Both the position numbers and the translations under genes were made by a program. A stretch of 10,934 nt of DNA from positions 1 through 10,934 of the forward strand of contig CAKTGD010000042.1 in the NCBI GenBank assembly GCA_934561335.1, written 5' to 3'. The DNA is from an uncultured Oscillospiraceae bacterium (GTDB lineage Bacteria > Bacillota_A > Clostridia > Oscillospirales > Oscillospiraceae). Positions 6,740-10,934 of the stretch are shown piece after piece (within the stretch, counting starts at the first letter, position 1; the number at the start of each line of letters is the position of its first letter). The notes under the pieces were generated by a model. That model saw only the letters and a program-made list of their open reading frames with translations. It was not told the DNA's origin and ran no database searches.

Positions 6740-7528
6740 ATGGTAGACGGCAACATCATTCTGTCTGTGGCAAAGGCCATGGACCTGCTGCAAATACTCA
6801 GTCAGGCCGGAAAGCCTTTGCCGCTGAAGGAGCTGACTGATATGTGCGGCTATCCGAAGAGCACCGTGTTCGGGCTTTTGACCACCATGCGGCAGTACGA
6901 CATGGTCACCCAAACCCCCGACGGAAAATACACGCTGGGCCTGCGGCTTTTTGAGTATGGGCGGCAGGTGGAGCGCTCGTGGGATATCTCGCAGGTGGCC
7001 CGGCCCTATATGGAGCACCTGAGCCGGCAGACCGGCGCGTCCGTGATGCTGTCCATCTGCGAAGGCGGCAGCGTTATTACCCTCGATCAGGTGGAGGCGC
7101 ACAATGCGCTGCGCATCGTGTCGGACACGGGGGCCCGCTTGCCCATCTACTGCACATCGCAGGGTAAGGTTTTTCTGGCAAGCATGTCCCGCGCAAGCGC
7201 GGAGACGCTGCTGCACAGCCAGACCATGCACCAGTTTACGCCCCATACCATCACCGATATCCCCGCCCTGATGCAGGAGGCGGATGCCTGCCGCAGCAAC
7301 GGCTACGCCATTGAAAACGGCGAATACAAGATCGGTCTGCGCTCCATCTCCGCGCCGGTCTATAACGTAGAGGGCAAGGTGCGGTATGCGGTGGGGGTGA
7401 TCGGCATGTTCCGCAGCGTCCATTCCGATGAATTTCACCGGGCCGTGGAGCAGGTCTGCGCCACGGCGGCCATGATCTCCCAGGCGCTGGGCTATCGAGG
7501 GACGGAGACGCCCGCCGTGCCCCTATGA
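6740..7528 (+). CDS. IclR-family transcriptional regulator
   Basis: A 262-residue regulator of normal IclR length. An N-terminal winged helix-turn-helix covers about residues 5-70, with the recognition region LPLKELTDMCGYPKSTVFG (27-45) and the wing DGKYTLGLRL (61-70). The C-terminal GAF-like effector domain spans about 78-250 (SRQTGASVMLSICEG, ARLPIYCTSQGKVFLAS, GYAIENGEYKIGLRSISAPVYN), including the conserved pattern LP...C/A-T-GK and GYA..NGEY. It is divergently transcribed from the amidase, so it probably controls that gene in response to its substrate or product (inference from context). The ATG at 6740 follows AGGAG by 11 nt; a nearby GTG is out of frame. No clear U-tract terminator follows, so some read-through into the downstream TetR gene is possible. 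Confidence 0.93.
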   Translation: MVDGNIILSVAKAMDLLQILSQAGKPLPLKELTDMCGYPKSTVFGLLTTMRQYDMVTQTPDGKYTLGLRLFEYGRQVERSWDISQVARPYMEHLSRQTGASVMLSICEGGSVITLDQVEAHNALRIVSDTGARLPIYCTSQGKVFLASMSRASAETLLHSQTMHQFTPHTITDIPALMQEADACRSNGYAIENGEYKIGLRSISAPVYNVEGKVRYAVGVIGMFRSVHSDEFHRAVEQVCATAAMISQALGYRGTETPAVPL

Positions 7529-7534
7529 CGGGCG

Positions 7535-7560
7535 TATAACGGAGGGCCTCTTGCGTTATA
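7535..7560. promoter_or_regulatory. Inverted repeat overlapping the -35 of the TetR-type gene (candidate operator)
   Basis: TATAACG (7535-7541) and CGTTATA (7554-7560) form a perfect 7-bp inverted repeat with a 12-bp spacer. The right arm overlaps the -35 of the promoter at 7551-7579. This is where a TetR-family protein typically autorepresses. The central GAGGGCCTC is itself a small palindrome. Confidence 0.4.
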
Positions 7561-7579
7561 TCGCGCCCTGCGCTATCAT
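7551..7579 (+). promoter_or_regulatory. Sigma-A promoter of the TetR-type gene
   Basis: -35 TTGCGT (7551-7556), a 17-bp spacer, and -10 TATCAT (7574-7579). The start is predicted near 7586, about 53 nt upstream of the ATG. Confidence 0.55.
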
Positions 7580-7638
7580 GCGGATAGACCCCATCCGATC
7601 AACACCACGGACAATTTCAACTGTGAGGAGGGAGGAAA

Positions 7639-8187
7639 ATGGCTCTTTATACCAAGAAGCTCATCATGACCGCCTTTCAGGCCATGCTGGAGGAGCTGCC
7701 GTTTGACAAGATCACCGTGGCGGCGCTGGTCAAGCGTGCCGGTATCAGTCCCAATACGTTTTACTATCATTATCAGGACATCTATGCGCTGCTGGACACA
7801 TGGTTTCAGGAAAAAATCGAGGCGTTTATGCCGGTGGAAGCCCCGGTTGACTGGAAATCCGTCACCAAAAGGGTGCTGCGCCAATGCAAGGCCCACCCCA
7901 AAACCATTTACCATGTGTTTGACGGTCTTTCGCGGGATCGTCTTGAACGGTATATTTTCTCGCTGTCTGACGACGTTTTTTCCCGCGTGGTACACGAGGC
8001 CGCCGCAGGGCAGGCGCTCTCCGAGGAGAAGCTGCGCAGCATTGCCTCCTTCTGCCGCTACGCCTACATTGGATTTGTGATGCAGTTTTTCTGGAACCAC
8101 ATGGACAACGACATCGACGAGAGCGTCGAACGGCTGGGCACACTTTTCGATACGTTCCTCAGCGGCGCTATTCAGAGCGCCGAATAA
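7639..8187 (+). CDS. TetR/AcrR-family transcriptional regulator
   Basis: A 182-residue protein. The N-terminal TetR helix-turn-helix is clear: LPFDKITVAALVKRAGIS (20-37) then NTFYYHYQDIYALLD (39-53), with the usual Y-x-H/F-F motif as FYYHY. The ligand-binding C-terminal part (about 60-180) is all-helical and divergent, containing FCRYAYIGFVMQFFWNHMDNDIDESVERL near the end. That arrangement resembles the short TetR_C_7/DhaS-like group, but I cannot assign a ligand. The ATG at 7639 is set by GGAGGGAGGAAA directly upstream. It has its own promoter and a strong terminator, so it is probably monocistronic; an autoregulatory operator is suggested upstream. Its target is unknown. Confidence 0.9.
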   Translation: MALYTKKLIMTAFQAMLEELPFDKITVAALVKRAGISPNTFYYHYQDIYALLDTWFQEKIEAFMPVEAPVDWKSVTKRVLRQCKAHPKTIYHVFDGLSRDRLERYIFSLSDDVFSRVVHEAAAGQALSEEKLRSIASFCRYAYIGFVMQFFWNHMDNDIDESVERLGTLFDTFLSGAIQSAE

Positions 8188-8193
8188 ACCGGC

Positions 8194-8231
8194 AGAGAGG
8201 CCGCCCCCTGTGGGGCGGCCTCTCTTTTTTT
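8194..8231 (+). terminator. Intrinsic terminator of the TetR-type gene
   Basis: AGAGAGGCCGCCCC (8194-8207), a 4-nt loop CTGT, and the exact complement GGGGCGGCCTCTCT (8212-8225), then a T-run to 8231. A 14-bp perfect stem. Confidence 0.92.
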
Positions 8232-8422
8232 GCGCAAAACGGCAAGTCTGCGCAAATTTGCGTATTAAGGGCATTCTGCCGGAAATCGGAGAGAAGGCAC
8301 TTTTCCACCATGGCTTTCGTATGAAGATTCCGTTAAGATGATAGTACCCCCAGCAATGCAAAGCAGAAAACCCCCGGTCGTCATAGCTGTCTTGGGCGTG
8401 TGGATGTGTTTCGCCGCGAGAC
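8232..8422. other. Intergenic stretch without a supported gene
   Basis: No supported protein gene or RNA gene. It holds a short near-palindrome, TGCGCAAATTTGCGTA, around 8249-8264. A 39-codon minus-strand reading frame (8265-8384) has a hydrophobic start but no ribosome binding site. On the minus strand TATCAT at 8336-8341 could be a -10, but no good -35 precedes it. Confidence 0.5.
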
Positions 8423-8506
8423 AGCCCACAGACGGTTCCCTCGCCCCCGGTTGGTACCGGCGGGCAGGGACGGGCTATGTTCCCCCCCTGCAGGGCAGGG
8501 GGGAAC
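8423..8506. repeat. Cluster of GC-rich imperfect hairpins
   Basis: Two neighbouring foldbacks. The first pairs AGCCC (8423-8427) with GGGCT (8472-8476) and encloses TCCCT/AGGGA, GCCC/GGGC and CCGGT/ACCGG around the loop TGGT (8452-8455), with single bulged C residues at 8442 and 8461. The second pairs GTTCCCCCC (8479-8487) with GGGGGGAAC (8498-8506), then TGC with GCA around the loop AGG. Neither ends in a U-tract, so they are not ordinary terminators. They could be a REP-like interspersed repeat, part of a structured RNA, or a decayed mobile-element end. I do not recognise the family. Confidence 0.5.
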
Positions 8507-8610
8507 ACGACTTACCGGAAAATGAAAAAGCCGATGGGAGGATATCCCTTTTGAGCAGGCAGGACTTTGCCGCGTGAAAGCAGGTTTCCGAAGTGCAGGG
8601 CAGCTATATT

Positions 8611-8658
8611 AAAAGAAGAATCGCCTCCGGCGCACACGCCGGAGGCGATTCTTCTTTT
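8611..8658. terminator. 22-bp perfect hairpin, likely bidirectional terminator
   Basis: AAAAGAAGAATCGCCTCCGGCG (8611-8632), a 4-nt loop CACA, then the exact complement (8637-8658). The A-rich 5' arm and T-rich 3' arm give a U-rich tail (TTCTTCTTTT) in either direction. On the minus strand it follows the candidate small RNA starting near 8733. No supported plus-strand transcript needs it. Confidence 0.75.
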
Positions 8659-8733
8659 GGATAATAAGGCGGTGGAGCGCCAACCCCTCGGCTTCCCACC
8701 AGATTGCTGCTTGAGCGTATCAGCATCTGATCT
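8611..8733 (-). ncRNA. Candidate small RNA, about 125 nt, with own promoter and terminator
   Basis: A predicted transcription start near 8733 and the terminator hairpin at 8658-8611 define an RNA of about 125 nt. Read 5' to 3' it holds a small hairpin ATCAG-ATG-CTGAT (8731-8719). A second stem-loop follows: GGTGG (8700-8696) pairs with CCACC (8675-8671), inside it a symmetric 3x3 internal loop (GAA/GCT), then GCC/GGC closing the loop GAGGGGTT (8689-8682). The terminator stem comes last. I matched it by eye against riboswitch and housekeeping RNA signatures that I know (cobalamin, SAM, ZTP, FMN, T-box, SRP, 6S) and found no fit. It could also be an attenuated leader or the remnant of a mobile-element RNA. 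The nearest downstream minus-strand gene start is more than 2 kb away, so it is not an obvious leader. Confidence 0.4.
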
Positions 8734-8739
8734 AATGGT

Positions 8740-8768
8740 AGTATAGCCTGCCAACAGCCGTGTAACAA
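8740..8768 (-). promoter_or_regulatory. Promoter of the minus-strand candidate RNA
   Basis: Read on the minus strand: -35 TTGTTA (8768-8763), a 17-bp spacer, and -10 TATACT (8745-8740). Both hexamers are close to the sigma-A consensus and the spacing is optimal. Confidence 0.55.
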
Positions 8769-8781
8769 GCTGGGTGGGGGG

Positions 8782-8820
8782 ATACAAAGTTATACAAATC
8801 CGCGTGGACATTTTTGGACA
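8782..8820. repeat. Paired short direct repeats with 10-bp period
   Basis: ATACAAA occurs at 8782-8788 and 8792-8798, and TGGACA occurs at 8805-8810 and 8815-8820. Each pair repeats with a period of exactly 10 bp, about one helical turn. They lie between the two divergent promoters (8740-8768 minus, 8843-8871 plus), where a regulator binding one face of the DNA could act on both. Chance cannot be excluded for motifs this short. Confidence 0.35.
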
Positions 8821-8842
8821 GAATTTTATCCCCTACAGGGGC

Positions 8843-8871
8843 TTTCGGGATATGGCGGGCTCTGGTATACT
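8843..8871 (+). promoter_or_regulatory. Extended -10 promoter of the plus-strand candidate RNA
   Basis: TGGTATACT (8863-8871) is a good extended -10 (TGn-TATACT). The -35 position 17 bp upstream, TTTCGG (8843-8848), is weak. A small CCCC-TACA-GGGG hairpin lies just upstream (8830-8841). Confidence 0.45.
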
Positions 8872-8877
8872 CTACTT

Positions 8878-8956
8878 GTCTGTAAATGATCCCAAATCTT
8901 TACAAAATAGCAGCGGCGCACGTTCACCTCAAACGTGGGCCGCTGCCTCATTTTTT
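8878..8956 (+). ncRNA. Candidate two-hairpin small RNA, about 80 nt
   Basis: From the predicted start near 8878 to the terminator U-tract. The first hairpin pairs TGTAAA (8881-8886) with TTTACA (8899-8904) and GAT (8888-8890) with ATC (8896-8898), with one bulged T and the loop CCCAA. The second is the terminator stem (8910-8946). There is no room for a protein with a ribosome binding site. It may be an sRNA or simply a short orphan transcript; I do not recognise a family. Confidence 0.35.
8910..8956 (+). terminator. Intrinsic terminator of the plus-strand candidate RNA
   Basis: GCAGCGGC (8910-8917) pairs with GCCGCTGC (8939-8946). After a G-G mismatch, CACGTT (8919-8924) pairs with AACGTG (8932-8937) around a 7-nt loop. 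TTTTTT follows at 8951-8956. No protein gene precedes it within 700 bp on this strand, which implies a local short transcript. Confidence 0.75.
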
Positions 8957-9085
8957 GAAAAAGCAACCTCCCCCCCCGGCTTCACAGTGCCTCTCGGGCA
9001 GAGCAGCATGTTTCTACAGCAAACGGAAGGCTGTGGGTGAGGCGTAATGGCGCGGCTTTTTCTCAATCAAACAGTAATATGGTAA
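8957..9085. other. Spacer between two convergent terminators
   Basis: Only 129 bp. It includes a run of eight C residues at 8970-8977. I see no ORF, promoter or notable fold. Confidence 0.5.
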
Positions 9086-9120
9086 AAGGAGCGGCTTTCG
9101 TGTAACGAAAGCCGCTCCTT
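9086..9120 (-). terminator. Intrinsic terminator of the cls transcript
   Basis: AAGGAGCGGCTTTCG (9086-9100), a 5-nt loop, and the exact complement (9106-9120): a 15-bp perfect stem starting 6 bp past the cls stop codon. On the minus strand the stem runs into TTTTACC (through 9084), a short U-tract. Confidence 0.85.
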
Positions 9121-9126
9121 GCGCGC

Positions 9127-10641
9127 TCAGCACAGCGGCGCGAAAATGCGGAGAATTCCATCCACCACCCAGCGGCGGGAATAGCGCTTCTTATCGTAGG
9201 GCTTCATTTCGCGGCACAGTGCCTGTGTGGCGAGGAAGTCCTCCTTGATCTTCTCCACGATGCCGGAGCGGTAAAAGAGGGAATTGTTCTCAAAGTGCAG
9301 GAACAGGCTGCGGTAATCCAGATTGACCGTCCCGATGGTGGCCACCTTGTCATCGGACACAAAGCTCTTGGCGTGTACAAAGCCGGGGGTGTACTCGTAG
9401 ATCCTGACGCCGCCCGTCAGCAGCACCTGATAGAAGCTGCGGGACATCCGAAAGATCAGCTTTTTGTCGGGGATGCCGGGCATGATGATCCGCACATCCA
9501 CGCCGCGCCGCGCCGCCGTGAGCATGGCGGCCATCAGATCATCGCCCAGCATGAGATAGGGCGTAAAGAACCACGCATAGTCCGTGCTCTGGGAGAGCAG
9601 GTCGATGAAAAGCTGGTTGCTGGTGGCCTCATGTTCTAGCGGCGAGTCGTAGTAGCTGAGCACATAGCCCTCCGTTTCCCGCGGCGCTTCGGCGCCCTCT
9701 TTCAGGGCGGGCATGGGCGTACCCGCCTCCCCTTTTTTCAGGGCGAAGGCGTTCCAGAACGTTAAAAACATGTGGGTAAAGCTGTGTACGGCCTCGCCGG
9801 TGAGCCGGAAGCCGGTGTCCTTCCAGTGGCCGTAGGGATGCTCCAGATTGATATACCGATCCGACAGGTTGATGCCGCCGCTGTAGGCAATCTCGTTATC
9901 GACGATCAGCATTTTGCGGTGGTCGCGGTAGTTGGCGGTTCCCTTCAGGGCGATGAGGGGATTGAAGGGCACGCAGGGGATCCCCTTTTGCGTCAGCTCC
10001 CGGGCATTGCTGAAGTTGAAGGAGGAGATGCTGCCCAGATCGTCGTACATCACCCGCACATCCACGCCCTGCCGCAGCTTGTCGGCCAGCACCGCCATCA
10101 TGGCGTTCCACATATGCCCCGGCTCGATGATGAAATACTCGATGTAGATGGAGCGCTTGGCGTTTTTCATATCTTGCAGCATATCCGGGAACATATCGTC
10201 CCCCAGCGGATAGTACCGCACCGGCTGGGCCTTACACAGGGGATACCCGGTTTTCTTCTCCAGCCAGCGAACTGTCTGCTCCATCCGCTTTTCCCCCGCA
10301 AAGGCCGTCTCGCCCACAGGGAGCGGATGGAGATCGCCGCGGCTCGCCACGCTTTGCAGCCGTTTTTTCAGCGGCTTCGCCGTCCGCTTATTGCCGAAAA
10401 ACAGGTACAGCAGCGCGCCCACCAGCGGCATCGTCAGGATGATGAGCAGCCACAGCAGCTTGTAGGTACTCTCGTCCCGCTTGATGACGATGAACAGCAC
10501 CATGAAGAAGGCCGCCACAGACAGCAGCGACACGAGCAGCGGCGCATAGGGCGACAGCCATTTCACCAGCAGAACGTGCCACAGCACCTGCAAGGCCACA
10601 ACGGGAATGACGATCAGCACGCGGCGCATAATTTTTCCCAT
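9127..10641 (-). CDS. cls: Cardiolipin synthase (phospholipase D superfamily)
   Basis: A 504-residue membrane enzyme that makes cardiolipin, in bacterial Cls by condensing two phosphatidylglycerols. Hydrophobic segments at the N-terminus (about 8-30, 32-54 and 61-82) anchor it, followed by the phospholipase-D-nuclease N-terminal region (LLWLLIILTMPLVGALLYLFFGN). Both HKD catalytic motifs are intact: H241-K243-D248 (HRKMLIVDNEIAYSGGINLSDRY) and H423-K425-D430 (HAKSFVSDDKVATIGTVNLDYRS). IEYFIIEPG (167-175) and FTPYLMLGD are further family hallmarks. Length is typical (about 480-510). The ATG at 10641 has AAAGGAG 7 nt upstream. It lies 18 bp downstream of a TetR-type gene and is probably co-transcribed with it. 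Other PLD-family phospholipid synthases remain a minor alternative. Confidence 0.93.
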   Translation of the reverse strand: MGKIMRRVLIVIPVVALQVLWHVLLVKWLSPYAPLLVSLLSVAAFFMVLFIVIKRDESTYKLLWLLIILTMPLVGALLYLFFGNKRTAKPLKKRLQSVASRGDLHPLPVGETAFAGEKRMEQTVRWLEKKTGYPLCKAQPVRYYPLGDDMFPDMLQDMKNAKRSIYIEYFIIEPGHMWNAMMAVLADKLRQGVDVRVMYDDLGSISSFNFSNARELTQKGIPCVPFNPLIALKGTANYRDHRKMLIVDNEIAYSGGINLSDRYINLEHPYGHWKDTGFRLTGEAVHSFTHMFLTFWNAFALKKGEAGTPMPALKEGAEAPRETEGYVLSYYDSPLEHEATSNQLFIDLLSQSTDYAWFFTPYLMLGDDLMAAMLTAARRGVDVRIIMPGIPDKKLIFRMSRSFYQVLLTGGVRIYEYTPGFVHAKSFVSDDKVATIGTVNLDYRSLFLHFENNSLFYRSGIVEKIKEDFLATQALCREMKPYDKKRYSRRWVVDGILRIFAPLC

Positions 10642-10659
10642 ATAGAAGCTCCTTTCCCC

Positions 10660-10934
10660 TTATGCCTCCTGCGAGGCGTCTCTCCACGCGCAGACGATCT
10701 GCGCCATCTCCTCCGGCGTCTCTTGGTAGCCGCCCAGCACCCACGCATTCATCAGCCCGAACAGTCCGAAGGTGATGAACTGGATAAAGTAGTAGGTCTT
10801 GGCATCGGCCCGGGCGATGACGGGTGCGGCGCCCTGTAAGTAAAAGCGCAGGATCACGTCCTGATGGCCGGTACCGTAGAGCAGCTCGCATATGGGGCGG
10901 ATGGACAGGCAGAACTCGAAAAGTGTCTGGATAC
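10660..10934 (-). CDS. TetR/AcrR-family regulator, C-terminal part
   Basis: Only the last 90 codons are in the window; the gene enters from the right edge. The visible part includes LFEFCLSIRPICELLYGTGHQDVIL near the edge and the ending FITFGLFGLMNAWVLGGYQETPEEMAQIV, which matches the C-terminal end of short TetR regulators of the TetR_C_7/DhaS-like type (F-x-x-GxxGLxxxWxxxGxxxxPEEMA). The DNA-binding domain is not visible, so the family call rests on this C-terminal signature alone. It precedes cls by 18 bp on the same strand, which suggests it regulates cls or neighbouring genes. An internal GTG at 10857 is not the true start because the frame stays open to the edge. Confidence 0.75.
   Translation of the reverse strand, partial: IQTLFEFCLSIRPICELLYGTGHQDVILRFYLQGAAPVIARADAKTYYFIQFITFGLFGLMNAWVLGGYQETPEEMAQIVCAWRDASQEA

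Noticed and set aside
8265..8384. 39-codon minus-strand frame beginning MTTGGFLLCIAGG
   Set aside because: The hydrophobic start is suggestive of a small membrane peptide, but there is no ribosome binding site and no good promoter; recorded only as a possibility.
8449..8470. T-box-like GGTTGGTACCGGCGGG followed by AGGGACGGG
   Set aside because: It resembles the T-box core GGGTGGTACCGCG only loosely, lacks the pairing CGTCCC segment on the same strand, and no aminoacyl-tRNA or amino-acid gene follows.
7576..8508. 310-codon minus-strand frame through the TetR-type gene and the hairpin region
   Set aside because: It runs through the terminator at 8194-8231 and antisense to the TetR-type gene, with no ribosome binding site.
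8338..8577. 79-codon plus-strand frame
   Set aside because: It passes through both GC-rich hairpins, lacks a ribosome binding site, and has no recognisable domain.
8733..8752. tRNA D-arm-like TGGTAGTATAGCC
   Set aside because: There is no T-arm TTCGA motif, anticodon arm or acceptor pairing around it.
8512..8811. 99-codon minus-strand frame containing GGKPRGWRSTALLS
   Set aside because: It crosses the 22-bp terminator hairpin and the predicted RNA promoter; the structured-RNA reading explains the segment better.
8774..9040. 88-codon plus-strand frame
   Set aside because: It contains the promoter and the terminator at 8910-8956 and has no ribosome binding site.
9772..10839. 355-codon open frame on the plus strand opposite cls
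   Set aside because: Very rich in His and Gln from antisense codon bias; cls with two HKD motifs is the real gene and this frame spans both cls and the TetR fragment.
1..10934. CRISPR array, insertion sequence or prophage genes
   Set aside because: No regularly spaced repeats, transposase, integrase or phage proteins were found on either strand.

Overview
The window looks like chromosomal DNA from a GC-rich anaerobic Firmicute, most likely a gut Clostridium of the Oscillospiraceae/Ruminococcaceae type. This rests on strong AGGAGG-type ribosome binding sites, sigma-A promoters, GC-stem/U-tract terminators, and a trimeric [FeFe]-hydrogenase operon. The taxonomic placement is inference; no rRNA or other marker gene lies in the window.

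Layout: (1) 1-808, minus strand: the N-terminal part of miaB (tRNA methylthiotransferase), running off the left edge. (2) About 850-1102: a divergent regulatory region with a clear promoter for miaB and one for the hydrogenase operon, plus a possible Rex-like operator. (3) 1103-5163, plus strand: a tight three-gene operon hydC-hydB-hydA (ATGA overlap, then a 3-bp gap) encoding a cytoplasmic NAD(H)-linked, probably electron-bifurcating group A3 [FeFe]-hydrogenase. It closes with a 30-bp perfect palindromic terminator. (4) 5252-7528: an M20-family hydantoinase/carbamoylase-type amidase (minus) divergent from an IclR-family regulator (plus). Both have near-consensus promoters and an inverted repeat lies between them. 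(5) 7639-8187: a TetR/AcrR-type regulator with its own promoter and a strong terminator. (6) 8188-9126: about 940 bp without a convincing protein gene but rich in structure: a cluster of GC-rich hairpins, two divergently arranged candidate small-RNA genes (each with a promoter and an intrinsic terminator), and phased short repeats between their promoters. (7) 9127-10934, minus strand: a cardiolipin synthase and, 18 bp upstream, the C-terminus of a second TetR-type regulator that runs off the right edge.

How the parts work together: HydCBA would pass electrons between NAD(H), ferredoxin and protons to release fermentative H2. The amidase and IclR pair looks like a self-contained nitrogen-compound catabolic module. 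The cls/TetR pair suggests regulated membrane-lipid synthesis. The known genes are ordinary for such organisms. The least explained part is the intergenic block 8230-8960, where the two candidate RNAs are the main leads. All RNA, operator and promoter calls are by-eye pattern matches without covariance or expression support.
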